64,000 bases of DNA, from contig NZ_CP012544.1 in the NCBI RefSeq assembly GCF_004803815.1, positions 1,488,001-1,552,000 on the forward strand, in the 5' to 3' direction. This stretch comes from Campylobacter showae (GTDB taxonomy: Bacteria; Campylobacterota; Campylobacteria; Campylobacterales; Campylobacteraceae). Position 1 is the first letter of the stretch; each line of letters starts with the position of its first letter. A model generated the notes under the pieces. The model made no database searches. It was not told where the DNA came from and was given only the letters and a program-made list of their open reading frames with translations. Below, piece after piece: positions 1 to 8,149 of this stretch. Both the position numbers and the translations under genes were made by a program.

Positions 1-130
1 GGGCGGGTAAATGCAAGCGTTCAAATTTAACCCAAACTCTGTTCGTCAAATTTAACGCCTAAGGCTCAAATTTGCCGCCGTTTGCCGGGTGATCAAATTT
101 GCCCCGTCGACTAGATTTGCCCAAAACAAG

Positions 131-934
131 CTAAATTTTATACTCGAACTCCTCGCTCGGAAAGGTCTTTTCTCTAACTTCGCGAGCGTAGGCTTCTACC
201 GCCGTTCGCACCAAATTTGCGCCGTCAAGGTATCGTTTTACGAATTTTGGCTTAAACTCGTCAAAAAAGCCGAGCATATCGCTCCACACGAGCACCTGCC
301 CGTCCACGTCGGCACCCGCGCCGATACCGATGATAGGCATCTGCACGCTCTTTGCGACCTTTGCCGCAACCGCACTTAGCGTGCCCTCGACCACGGCCGA
401 AAACGCTCCAGCGCGCTCAAGCGCCTTCGCCTCCTCGATCAAGCGTGCTTCGTCAGCCTCGCTGCGTCCCTTTATCTTGTAGCCGCCCTCTTTTCGCACA
501 AACTGAGGCATGAGTCCGATGTGGGCCATCACGTTTATGCCCTCGCCCACTAGCCTTTTTACGATAGGAGCGGCTTTTAAACCGCCTTCAAATTTGACTG
601 CATCCGCGCCCGCTTTGATAAATTTAGTCGCGTTTTTTAGCGCTGATTTTTCGTCCTGATAGCTACCAAATGGCATATCAACAACGACAAAAGCATGCTT
701 TGCGCCCTGCAAAACAGCCTTAACATGATAAAGCGCGTCGTCCATTTTTAGGCTTAGCGTGTCTTTTTTGCCGTTAAAGCTCATGTTTAGACTATCGCCG
801 ACCAAGATAATATCGACGTAATCATCAAAAAGCCGCGCAAAAAGAGCGTCATAAGCCGTGATCATAACGATGGGCTCAACGCCCTTTTTATTAATTATAT
901 CATAAATTGTAACTTTTTTGTCATTTTTTAACAT
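131..934 (-). CDS. panB: 3-methyl-2-oxobutanoate (ketopantoate) hydroxymethyltransferase
   Basis: Cytoplasmic enzyme that adds a hydroxymethyl group from methylene-tetrahydrofolate to 2-oxoisovalerate, the first committed step of pantothenate and CoA synthesis. At 267 residues it is full length. Family motifs are visible in order: MITAYDALFARL (about 24-35), the metal-binding VGDSLN (45-50), VVVDMPFGSY, VKFEGG and AHIGLMPQ. The start is supported by a GAGG-type ribosome site just upstream of 934. No panC or panD neighbour is seen inside the window. The 130 bases downstream, to the window edge, hold no gene I can support. Confidence 0.96.
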   Translation of the reverse strand: MLKNDKKVTIYDIINKKGVEPIVMITAYDALFARLFDDYVDIILVGDSLNMSFNGKKDTLSLKMDDALYHVKAVLQGAKHAFVVVDMPFGSYQDEKSALKNATKFIKAGADAVKFEGGLKAAPIVKRLVGEGINVMAHIGLMPQFVRKEGGYKIKGRSEADEARLIEEAKALERAGAFSAVVEGTLSAVAAKVAKSVQMPIIGIGAGADVDGQVLVWSDMLGFFDEFKPKFVKRYLDGANLVRTAVEAYAREVREKTFPSEEFEYKI

Positions 935-1018
935 AAATTCCTCCTTAAATTTAGGTATTTTATTTTTAATTTTATCAAAAAAATGTTACAATCACGATAA
1001 TAGTTTTAAGGAAAATAA

Positions 1019-1426
1019 ATGGGAATACTAAGAAGCCTCGAGATAGACTACTCTTACGACATCGTGGAGGAGTTTTTGTCGCATTACTCCTTGATGTGCG
1101 ATCTGATGGAACCGCTCATCATAGGGCTCACCAGGCCGGATAGGTATAGCGGCTATATCGGCGAGCTTTTTAGAATTTTTCATAATATTAAGTCTGCCGC
1201 AGGCTTTATGAAGCTTGATCCTATATTAAAATTAACTACTTTAGCCGAGGAAATTTGCGGCGAAGCAAGGGATCTACAAGGACCCGCAAACGATGACTTC
1301 GTAGACTGGCTGCTTTTATTGAGCGACCAGTTTAACAGATACAAAAACGATATAGAAAACGATACCGAGTTTTTCAGTCCGCTGGACGCCAATATCGTAA
1401 AAATTCCCCAAAAACTAGACGTTTGA
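1019..1426 (+). CDS. Histidine phosphotransfer (Hpt) domain protein
   Basis: A single-domain 135-residue protein. The segment at residues 50-63 contains HNIKSAAGF, which fits the Hpt signature HxxKxxAxxxG with phospho-acceptor His55, Lys58 and Gly62. Such proteins relay phosphate between hybrid kinases and response regulators in the cytoplasm; which partners it serves cannot be read from this sequence. An AAGGA ribosome site lies before the ATG. Its last codons run into the -35 box of the ssrA promoter, so the two genes are packed tightly, but the ssrA promoter is separate. The Hpt assignment rests on the motif and helical character; the pathway is unknown. Confidence 0.72.
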   Translation: MGILRSLEIDYSYDIVEEFLSHYSLMCDLMEPLIIGLTRPDRYSGYIGELFRIFHNIKSAAGFMKLDPILKLTTLAEEICGEARDLQGPANDDFVDWLLLLSDQFNRYKNDIENDTEFFSPLDANIVKIPQKLDV

Positions 1427-1451
1427 CAAAAAATACAAAAAATAATATAAT
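1423..1451 (+). promoter_or_regulatory. sigma-70 promoter of ssrA
   Basis: TTGACA at 1423-1428, a 17-base spacer and TATAAT at 1446-1451 form an exact consensus housekeeping promoter, about 42 bases before the tmRNA 5' end. The -35 box overlaps the stop codon (1424-1426) of the upstream Hpt gene. Most Campylobacter promoters lack a clear -35 box, so this match suggests strong constitutive expression. Confidence 0.85.
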
Positions 1452-1493
1452 CCACAACCTTTAAAAAGAGGCTAAATTTAGTCTAATTCTTAC

Positions 1494-1851
1494 GGGAGCG
1501 ACTTGGCTTCGACAGGAGCAGAGCGGTCACGGTGGCACGTCGCTTTGAGCAAAGCGTAAAAAGCTCAAATAAATTTAAACGCAAACAACGTTAACTACGC
1601 TCCTGCTTACGCTAAAGCTGCGTAAGTTCAGTTGAGCCTCGCCTAGTCAGATACTAGCTAAGACGGCGGCGAGTAACCCCAGCTAGCGTAGGTTGGCGGC
1701 CTGACGAGCTGTTAGCCGAAATCTTGTCTTAGTCTAAAATAAGGTTTTGGAAAGTGAGCCTTTTTAGATGAAATTTTCACTTTTGCTAAGCGTGTAGAGG
1801 CTGTGATCGGTTTGTTTTTGGACAGGGGTTCGATCCCCCTCGCTTCCACCA
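1494..1851 (+). ncRNA. ssrA: transfer-messenger RNA (tmRNA)
   Basis: tmRNA rescues stalled ribosomes by trans-translation, acting with SmpB. The 5' end GGGAGCGACTTGGCTTCGAC and the 3' end with T-arm GGTTCGATCC and terminal CGCTTCCACCA pair to form the tRNA-like domain. The tag frame at 1581-1625 encodes ANNVNYAPAYAKAA followed by a stop, close to the tag I know from C. jejuni (ANNVKFAPAYAKAA). The last 14 bases (1838-1851) are the left attachment core of the integrated element and are repeated at 13331-13344, so insertion left the RNA complete. The native terminator has been displaced to beyond 13344. Confidence 0.97.
1838..1851 (+). repeat. attL core (14-bp direct repeat)
   Basis: CCTCGCTTCCACCA, the 3' terminus of ssrA, repeated exactly at 13331-13344. 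The sequence following it (1855-1863, TATCATTTT) is also shared with the right copy after a short mismatch. Confidence 0.88.
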
Positions 1852-2152
1852 ATTATCATTTTCACGAGATTTCAAAAGCTTTCAAAAGTCCCTAAAATAC
1901 GAGCTTTAAACCCCTTTTAGCATTTCATAAGATTTCATTGATTATCATACATTTTCAAGAAAATAAGTGTGTTTTTGAGTGTGCGCGACTAAAACGCTAA
2001 ATTTTTACACACTCAAAAAAAGGATAACCGACAAGAACGGGCTTTGCGTAAAATCATAAACGCAAAAACTAGATTTTGAGTGTGTCTAAAAACGAGCGAA
2101 TTAAAATAACACACCCAAAAGCACACTTACGCACATACAAAAAGGCGAAAAA

Positions 2153-3371
2153 ATGGCGACGTTTGCGAAAGATAGCCAACTAAAAACCTATACGCTCAAA
2201 GACGGCAAAAGCTAGAGAATGGATTAAAGATATTTCTACTCCGTATCTCTACGTTTATGCGACGCAGACCAAAAACGGCGTAAGCAAAACGTTTATTTTT
2301 AGATACGCAGGCGAGAACCGCAAAACTAATCAAATCATCATAGGCAAATATCCGAGTATCACGCTAGCCGAAGCAAGAGCCAAAGCTACCGAGCTAAAAA
2401 GACTAAAAGAGAGAGGCGAGGACGTTAAAAAAGCCGTGATAGCTCAAAAGGCGGTTAAATTTGCGGACGTGGCGCGCGAGTGGGTAGAAAAAGAGCAGAC
2501 AAAAAGCACCTCATCGCTAAGCAGAGAAACGGGGCGGATAAATAATTATCTTATGCCCTATCTAAAAGACGGCGACGTTAAAACGCTAGCGCGCAGAGAC
2601 TACGCGCAGGTCATCGAGCGCATACAAGAAGCCGAGACCAAAAAAGGCATAAGCCACGACACGAGCAAGCGCACGTTTAGGCTACTTCGTAAGATTTTAG
2701 ACCTAGCCGTCAATAAAGGCTACATAGACCATAACCCGACGAGGGATATTATTTTTGCCGACACCTTTAAAACCTCAAAATGCGAGAACTACAGGGCGAT
2801 CACCGCCCCCGAGAGGCTAGGCGAGCTTTTAAGGGCGTTTGACGGCTTTAGAGGCTCAAATAGCACTAAGCAGGCGTTAGTATTCGGCGCACATACCTTT
2901 TTACGTAGCGCAAACGTCAGAGAACTAAAATGGCAATACGTTAGCTTTGATAAAAACCTCATCGTATTTCCAGCGGACGCAATGAAAATGCGCGCAGACT
3001 TCGCCGTGCCGATAAGCAAGCAAGTAAAAGAGCTTTTAAAAGCTCAATACGAGATAAGGCGGGGCGATTTCGTATTTCCTAGCGACATAACGAGCCTAAA
3101 ACCGCTAAGCGAGAATACGCTTAACTACGCGCTTAAGCGGCTAGGTTTCGGCGACGAGACGGTTTTTCACGGACTAAGGGCGACCGCCTCGACGCTACTA
3201 AACGAAAATATCAAACGACACGGCAAAGACGCGGAAATAATAGATCTTTGCCTAGACCACAGAGAGCGAAACAAAATAAAATCAATCTACGATAGAAGCC
3301 AAAGACTAGAGGAGCGCGCCGAGCTTATGCAATGGTGGAGCGATTATCTAGACGAAGCGAAAGGGGAATAA
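2153..3371 (+). pseudogene. P4-type tyrosine integrase, N-terminus separated by a +1 frameshift
   Basis: Site-specific recombinase that would insert the element at ssrA. ATG 2153 opens a frame that stops at TAG 2213-2215; the rest of the protein continues one base out of frame from about 2211 to 3371, with no ATG/GTG/TTG before GTG 2436. Removing one A from the AAAA run at 2207-2210 joins them into about 405 residues, the normal length for this family, with an arm-binding domain (LYVYAT, FIFRYAG, GKYPSITLAEARAKA). The catalytic set is intact: counted from 2436, Arg157 (TFLRSANVREL), His245 and Arg248 (HGLRATAST), His275 and nucleophile Tyr285 (IYDRS). It may be a disrupted gene, a recoded one or a sequencing error in the A run. 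Confidence 0.85.
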
Positions 3372-4151
3372 ATGGCAAATAAGACAGCAAGGAAAACTAC
3401 ACAACCAAGAAAAAACAAGTCAGCTAGTAGCCCAAGAATAAACAACGACGGCGAGGCAGAACAAGAAAAAATAGATAAGGGGTGCGAGGTAATACAATCA
3501 CTTTGTGAGATTTTTAGGGGAAATGATATTAATTATTGGCAGGGCTTAAACGATATTGAAGAAAGATTTGATAGTTTTATGTCCGATATGGAGCAACAGA
3601 ATACGGACGCAAATTATTTTACTTTAGCCGATTTTGCCCCTTACCATATTTTTTTATTTCACAATGATGCAAAATGTCGCTTTTATGACATATTTTACCA
3701 GTTTATTATTGATTGCATTCATAAAGCCAACCAAGTAAAGCCGATAGAAATAATTAAGTATCAAGCCTATTTGGATGGCATAGAGTTATTATTAACAGCA
3801 TTAGGCGAGCGAAATATTAAAAGGTATCCAATTAGGGAATTTTCGCATTATGACCACGAGCATAATCAAATTTACAGAGACGCAAAGCTTACCCCCGAAC
3901 AAAACGCGATGAACTCATTAGCTAATTTTGAAGCTTATGTAAAAATGTATTTTTCAAAACATCAAGAGACAATAGAAAGATACGAAAACGGCGCGAAAAT
4001 AGTCATAATTAAAGAGAGATTTAAAGATAAGATAGAAAGATTAGCGAGAAATTATCAGCTAGATTTTGATAAAACAGAATTAAAAGACAATGTATTGGCA
4101 GGCAAAATAGTCAGACATTTTGGTATAAAAGAGACCAAAACAAACGATTAG
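3372..4151 (+). CDS. Uncharacterised protein following the integrase
   Basis: A 259-residue protein I do not recognise. Its ATG directly abuts the integrase stop codon, so the two are probably co-transcribed. The N-terminus (first 30 residues) is basic and low-complexity (TARKTTQPRKNKS), followed by an acidic stretch and a helical body rich in aromatic residues, with no membrane segment or signal peptide. The base composition is clearly AT-richer than the integrase and the host genes, and resembles the rhuM gene at the other end of the island, which suggests separate acquisition as cargo. A role in defence or in regulating excision is possible but unsupported. Confidence 0.7.
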   Translation: MANKTARKTTQPRKNKSASSPRINNDGEAEQEKIDKGCEVIQSLCEIFRGNDINYWQGLNDIEERFDSFMSDMEQQNTDANYFTLADFAPYHIFLFHNDAKCRFYDIFYQFIIDCIHKANQVKPIEIIKYQAYLDGIELLLTALGERNIKRYPIREFSHYDHEHNQIYRDAKLTPEQNAMNSLANFEAYVKMYFSKHQETIERYENGAKIVIIKERFKDKIERLARNYQLDFDKTELKDNVLAGKIVRHFGIKETKTND

Positions 4152-4370
4152 GGAAAATTTTCCTAAGACACTACACGCCCTTATTTTAGGGGCTTTACTC
4201 CATTTTAATGTATTCACTTTTTTAACAATTTTACTCCAAAATCTCAGAAATACCCGATACTTTAGGGAAAAAATACCTTTGCGCTCGTTTTAAAAACCCG
4301 CGATAATTTCACTCATATTTATTCAAGTGCGCACGCGGATAAATAATATCACTCGTAAGGAGTTTTTATT

Positions 4371-4562
4371 ATGAACCCATTAATCGTAAAGAACAACACG
4401 CTAAGCCCGAAAGAAACGGCGCAGTATTTAGGTATTTCGACCGCTACGTTATGGCGTTTTATGAAGCGCGACGATTTCCCGAAGCCAAAACGCTTAACAG
4501 AGCGCACGATCCGCTTTTTAAAAAGTGACCTTGACACATATTTACAAGATAGGAGCGCGTAA
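4371..4562 (+). CDS. AlpA-like HTH regulator / excisionase
   Basis: A 63-residue DNA-binding protein with a MerR-type helix-turn-helix: LSPKETAQYLGISTATLWRF (residues 11-30), then DDFPKPKRL and a wing-like segment ending in LDTYL. This pattern is typical of AlpA/phage excisionase proteins, which activate or assist excision of P4-like elements. An AAGGAG ribosome site precedes the ATG at good spacing. It heads a run of small genes (4371-5319) read in the same direction. The family assignment is good; whether it acts as excisionase, activator or both is inferred. Confidence 0.8.
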   Translation: MNPLIVKNNTLSPKETAQYLGISTATLWRFMKRDDFPKPKRLTERTIRFLKSDLDTYLQDRSA

Positions 4563-4563
4563 G

Positions 4564-4824
4564 ATGAAAGCCTTTGAAAACGAAGCCGAAAAAGGGCTTT
4601 ATTCAGACTTTGCGCGAATGCTAGGCGAAGTTTATCCGGGCGTCTTAAAATCTGCGACAAGCGATGAGCCTAGCGACTACAAAGAGGGTTTAAATCAAGG
4701 GCTGGCAGTAGCCTTTAATTTATTTCAAGTCCTGGACGAACAGCGCGATCAACTCCAAGCCCTCCAAGCCGAAAACCAACGGCTAAGAGAGCGATTTTTT
4801 CAAAGGAGCGCAAACAATGAGTAA
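4564..4824 (+). CDS. Small coiled-coil protein of the island (paralogue family)
   Basis: 86 residues from ATG 4564, which has AGGAG upstream; a longer reading frame from 4525 lies inside the previous gene and lacks such a site. The middle carries GLNQGLAVAFNLF and the C-terminus is a heptad-like run (LDEQRDQLQALQAENQRLRERF) expected to form a coiled coil. The L-x(2-3)-[AG]-[FY]-x-L-[FV] core followed by a coiled coil recurs in the ORFs at 4817, 8283, 8807 and 9109, so it appears to belong to an element-specific family. The function is unknown. Its end overlaps the next start by 8 bases. Confidence 0.65.
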   Translation: MKAFENEAEKGLYSDFARMLGEVYPGVLKSATSDEPSDYKEGLNQGLAVAFNLFQVLDEQRDQLQALQAENQRLRERFFQRSANNE

Positions 4825-5080
4825 GCTAGTATTTACGCCTAGCAAACTTTGCTTTAGCGCGGGCGATGAGGTTATGTTAAAGGCTTTTAAAAAGCATTTG
4901 CATACCTACAAAGTGGCGAGCCTGGACGGCGTAGCCCAACCTTTGTTAGATTGCGCTTATGATTTATTTCATATCGTGCAGACGCGTCTGCTTGCAGTTG
5001 CGAGCGGTAGCGAAGCAAAAAGTAAGAGCATAAAAGAGCTAGAAATAAAAGCAGGCATAAGAGAGGAGAATAACCGATGA
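4817..5080 (+). CDS. Small protein of the island with LDCAYDLF motif
   Basis: 87 residues, with start supported by AAAGGAG nine bases upstream. Residues about 46-53 read LDCAYDLF, identical over eight residues to the protein encoded at 8283-8555, and a lysine/glutamate-rich helical tail follows. It overlaps both neighbours by 4-8 bases, so it is translationally coupled in the alpA-led cluster. No catalytic motif, signal or membrane segment is seen. Role unknown. Confidence 0.65.
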   Translation: MSKLVFTPSKLCFSAGDEVMLKAFKKHLHTYKVASLDGVAQPLLDCAYDLFHIVQTRLLAVASGSEAKSKSIKELEIKAGIREENNR

Positions 5081-5319
5081 GAGCGCAGACGGTAAAAAAG
5101 CAAATTTTACAAAAGATGATAGCAAGAGATGAACCGATAAGGGCGTGCAATATCACGGCTAGCAACCAAAACGTTTATTTGATACAGCTAGAGCGCGCAG
5201 GTATTATTAGCCGTAAATGGCACGACGGGCAAGGCTACAAAATAGCCTATTTTAAAGACGACGAGCAAAGAAAAAAGGCTATTAAATGGCTAAAAGCGCA
5301 CGGCGTTAAAGTAGCGTAA
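5077..5319 (+). CDS. Small winged-helix-like protein
   Basis: 80 residues, starting inside an ATGA overlap with the previous stop. The order of helices (KKQILQKMIARDEP, then NVYLIQLERAGIISRKW) followed by a beta-wing (GYKIAYFKD) resembles a winged helix-turn-helix, a DNA-binding fold common in phage and island regulators. This is judged from the pattern, not from a recognised family. It ends the first small-gene cluster; the possible rep gene begins 59 bases later. Confidence 0.6.
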   Translation: MRAQTVKKQILQKMIARDEPIRACNITASNQNVYLIQLERAGIISRKWHDGQGYKIAYFKDDEQRKKAIKWLKAHGVKVA

Positions 5320-5378
5320 ATCAAAGAATTTTAGGGGCGGTTAGTGTCAAGCGATCCGCCCTCTTTGGATGTTAAAAC

Positions 5379-6125
5379 GTGGAAATATTACCTCAAATTA
5401 CCCAAATACTAGCTGAAACGCCTAGCATAGCCATAGACACCGTACGCGCGAGTTTCCTAAAAAACAGAGTAACGCGCAAGCACTACACCAAAATAGAGCT
5501 ACTTAAAAGCATAGCCAAAAATCACGGCTTGAAATGGCGAAAAATGCAAGATACCAAAGAAATAAAAATATCCAATCGTTACGAGTTTCAAGGGCTAAAA
5601 ATAACCGATCTTTACGAACTCGAAAATCTAAGCATATTCTACGCCACTACAAAAGCCCCCAACGAGTGCCGACAGCGCGCCGTGATTGAGTTTTATGGGC
5701 TAAAGCAATATCATAAGCCCGCCCCGCCCTTTGACCTCGTAGCGGAGCTTTTAGGCGCGGTTAATAACGTCTCTAGTATTGATTTGTGTTTTGATAGAGC
5801 AAAGCCCTTTAACCTGGACGCATTCGAGATAGTCGGGGCGGGAAATACCGCCTACATAAAAACCGAGATGACGGCACTGGAGCGCGTTTATTTTTACGAC
5901 AAAGCCAAAAAGAATAATCTAAATTTGCCCTTGTATCGCGCAGAGGCGACCGCCCCGATAATTGATTTAAACAAGCCTGCGTTACTGCCTAGAGCCGAAC
6001 GCTTGGAGCTACAATTACGCCAAGCCGTGCGCGATTTTTCGCAAATAATCGACATTGCTACCAAAGCGCAGCCGGCAAAGCTCGCATACAAGGCAAAGAA
6101 TAACAAAAGAGAGCTAAGGGCGTGA
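5379..6125 (+). CDS. Possible replication initiation (Rep-like) protein
   Basis: 248 residues from a GTG start with only a weak ribosome site, so the start is uncertain. The segment YFYDKAKKNNL (about 172-182) followed by LYRAEATAPI and then RAERLELQLRQ (about 208-218) resembles the 'xYdK...RlElqlr' pattern of phage/plasmid rolling-circle initiators of the gpII/Phage_X type. A clear HUH metal motif is not visible and the protein is shorter than those families (usually above 300 residues). Its position after the alpA cluster and before a long non-coding region with iteron-like repeats suits replication of an excised element. I hold the function loosely. Confidence 0.4.
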   Translation: MEILPQITQILAETPSIAIDTVRASFLKNRVTRKHYTKIELLKSIAKNHGLKWRKMQDTKEIKISNRYEFQGLKITDLYELENLSIFYATTKAPNECRQRAVIEFYGLKQYHKPAPPFDLVAELLGAVNNVSSIDLCFDRAKPFNLDAFEIVGAGNTAYIKTEMTALERVYFYDKAKKNNLNLPLYRAEATAPIIDLNKPALLPRAERLELQLRQAVRDFSQIIDIATKAQPAKLAYKAKNNKRELRA

Positions 6126-6202
6126 TAACCGCTGATAGCTTATGAAACTATTATTAAGCCCGTTTTACGTAAAATAGCGCGGTAAATTTCAAAAGGGCTA
6201 AT

Positions 6203-6742
6203 ATGGACTTGATAGAGCTATTTTCAGCCGATAGGCTAGCGAGCTACACAAGCGACGACGAACACAGAGCAAATTTTAAACTCATCAAAAACATAAGCGA
6301 CAAACTAGGCGCGATCGAGATTATTACGCGCAACAAGACGGCAAGCGCGCTAGGATTGAGCGATAGCGTCTTTATTTCGCGGCAAACTTTAGGCTATTGG
6401 GTTACTGCGATGGATGAGGCGAGAATTCATAATGATGTAGCAAATTTTAGCGAGATAGATTTTAGGGCTTATGCTAGGACGAACATAAAATTTGAGTGGC
6501 GTAATTATCAAAAAGTAAAAATAATTTACAGCATTATCCGCACGATAAGAAACCGCGCCTTTCATTTTGAAAATCTTTACAAACTCAACGCAAACGGCAC
6601 GCCTAGGCTATCAACTAAGCACCAAGAGATAATAATCGGCATAGAACCGTCAAAGATAGAAATATTTTTAAACGATATTTTAAAATGTTTTGATGAAGGC
6701 TTGATTGAATATTTAGAAGGTGGGGCACAAGGAGCCCCTTGA
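6203..6742 (+). CDS. HEPN-motif, Abi-like protein (putative abortive-infection RNase)
   Basis: 179 residues. Residues 113-128 include RTIRNRAFHFENLYK: Arg116-Asn117-x3-His121 is the RNxxxH (R-x4-H) active-site motif of HEPN ribonucleases and matches the 'LRNRxxHxE' segment of Abi_2/AbiF-like proteins. Such proteins are often toxins that cleave RNA on phage infection. Upstream, ISRQTLGYWVTAM and a basic helical region fit the all-helical fold. It stands alone without an obvious antitoxin, just before a 1.1-kb non-coding stretch. The motif is plain to see; the defence role is an inference from family and context. Confidence 0.55.
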   Translation: MDLIELFSADRLASYTSDDEHRANFKLIKNISDKLGAIEIITRNKTASALGLSDSVFISRQTLGYWVTAMDEARIHNDVANFSEIDFRAYARTNIKFEWRNYQKVKIIYSIIRTIRNRAFHFENLYKLNANGTPRLSTKHQEIIIGIEPSKIEIFLNDILKCFDEGLIEYLEGGAQGAP

Positions 6743-7415
6743 ATGTAAGACGTATTATACAGCTCATTTTTAAACAAGTCAAGCAAAATAATTCTATCTG
6801 CTATCTAATAACAACTTATGCGCACGTAACGCACCGTAACGTTACATTGTAACGCCTGAACCTCATCGCATATTATTCCGCCTATTTTTGACACAAAAAC
6901 CGCCCGAACCTTAAGCCGTTTTTTGCCCGTTTTATTTACTTTAAGAAACGCTAAAACGTGTATCGCTTTTCGTTGTCACTCGTTATCAAAATGCAAGACG
7001 GCTAAAATAAAATTTCCACAAGTCAAACAAAGCGCAAACTAGCACACATACGGAGCTAGCTCACACTTGCACAGAGAGCGAAAAACGCGTTTTAAGTTTC
7101 AGACCCCCTTAGTAGGTAGGGTATCATTTACCCGCATTCTCTTTTCATTAACCATTTTTACCACACTTTCCTTAAACCTCACGCGGGGTCTAGCGAGCGA
7201 GTGAAACAAGCGAGCGGTAATTTATTATCATAGTAGCTGATAGTGTAAAAATCACAGCCCACAATCAACGAAAAGAGCTTGACCCATACAAAGCATCAAA
7301 AGGAGTTAAAATCAAACAGCGGGCTTTATTTTGCGTTTAAATGCGTATTGTTAATTTTTGGCGTATTTCCTAACAAATAAAAGGCGATATGTTAAAAAAG
7401 TGAGAGAATTTTAAC

Positions 7416-7468
7416 CTTTTGATGAATACGCCCCGCCCGAGGGCGGAGGCGGCATACGCGATCAAAAG
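7416..7468. repeat. Imperfect 53-bp dyad
   Basis: Outer arms CTTTTGAT (7416-7423) and ATCAAAAG (7461-7468) are exact complements, with an inner GC-rich palindrome CCGCCC-GA-GGGCGG. It has no adjacent T-run, so it is not a standard terminator; it may be a protein-binding or RNA-fold element. Confidence 0.55.
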
Positions 7469-7592
7469 CTTTTAGCCTAGTGTGTCAGCACAATTTTGCG
7501 TTTACGTAACAATGCCCTAAGTCAAATTTAGCCCATAGGCGCAAAGTAAAAGGGCGTAGCCGCTACCGACACCTCCCCTGAGTTTAAGGGGG

Positions 7593-7618
7593 GGGTGTAT
7601 TCGATTCACACCCTTTTT
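7593..7618 (+). terminator. Rho-independent terminator inside the non-coding region
   Basis: Stem GGGTGT (7593-7598) / ACACCC (7608-7613) with a nine-base loop, followed directly by TTTTT. It would end a rightward transcript that has no ORF for about 850 bases upstream, hinting at an untranslated RNA or a long 3' tail of the HEPN gene. Confidence 0.6.
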
Positions 7619-7661
7619 GGATTTCACAAAAAATAAAAACGGACTTATTCAAAAACCCTAA

Positions 7662-7816
7662 AAGCTAGGTAAATTTAACATAGGGAGCTTATTTACGTAA
7701 ATGACAAGGCGTTTTTAGATTTCTTAACGAACGCAATTTTACGTCCGTTAAAGCTAGGTGAATTAAAGTCATAGAGCTAAACGTATTTTTGCGCTGAGTA
7801 AGCTAGGGGAATTAAA
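7662..7816 (+). repeat. Iteron-like direct repeats (3 copies)
   Basis: AAGCTAGG followed by an AATT/AAATTT-AA tail at 7662-7678, 7751-7767 and 7800-7816; spacing is 89 and 49 bases. A shorter copy (AAGCTAGG then CTTAA) lies at 8208 in the repressor-operator region. Iterons of this kind bind Rep proteins in plasmids and satellites; that use here is inferred. Confidence 0.5.
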
Positions 7817-7900
7817 TACCGCTAGCTACCTACATTTAACGTAGACAGTTATCAAAGAGAGATTTAAAGCGGTTGAAAAATGGAATTAGGGGCGATGAGG

Positions 7901-8119
7901 TTAAAGGTCTTTATCGACGTAAGGCTTGACAACCTCGACGATTTTATCAAAGTTATCAGCTTTAACCCACTTTTCTAGGATAACATCAACATACTTTGGA
8001 AAATCTTGAACCGACCCCCACGCATTCACAGTTGTGTAGCTAAGCCCTAATTTTTCGGCAAATTCTTTTTTTGTAATACCAATGCTTTTTAACTGCGCTT
8101 TAAAAGTTTGTAAATCCAT
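7901..8119 (-). CDS. XRE/CI-like helix-turn-helix repressor
   Basis: 72 residues, with a helix-turn-helix at about 16-36 (TKKEFAEKLGLSYTTVNAWG) typical of XRE/phage repressor-type DNA-binding domains; the C-terminal tail probably dimerises. It is the only leftward gene in the island and diverges from the small-gene operon beginning at 8283, the layout of a phage-type lysogeny switch. The 160 bases between them contain repeated TAATAC/GTATTA half-sites. It probably represses both its own gene and the rightward operon; no cleavage (LexA-like) domain is present, so induction would need another mechanism such as an antirepressor. Confidence 0.75.
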   Translation of the reverse strand: MDLQTFKAQLKSIGITKKEFAEKLGLSYTTVNAWGSVQDFPKYVDVILEKWVKADNFDKIVEVVKPYVDKDL

Positions 8120-8149
8120 TTTTTGAAGCCCTTATTTGAATTATTTGAC

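Larger units (their letters stand above)
6743..7900. other. 1.16-kb non-coding control region of the island
   Basis: No credible ORF on either strand. It contains GTAACG-rich repeats near 6815-6855; an 8-bp inverted pair GGCGTATT/AATACGCC (7360-7367 and 7425-7432); a dyad CTTTTGAT/ATCAAAAG (7416-7423 and 7461-7468) enclosing CCGCCCGAGGGCGG; a rightward terminator at 7593-7618; and three direct repeats AAGCTAGGnnAATTnAA at 7662, 7751 and 7800, with a shorter fourth copy of AAGCTAGG at 8208. It could be a replication origin with iterons, a packaging site or the source of a non-coding RNA. Confidence 0.5.

Noticed and set aside
4525-4563. Upstream start for the 4564 gene
   Set aside because: It lies inside the alpA-like gene and lacks a ribosome site, whereas ATG 4564 has AGGAG.
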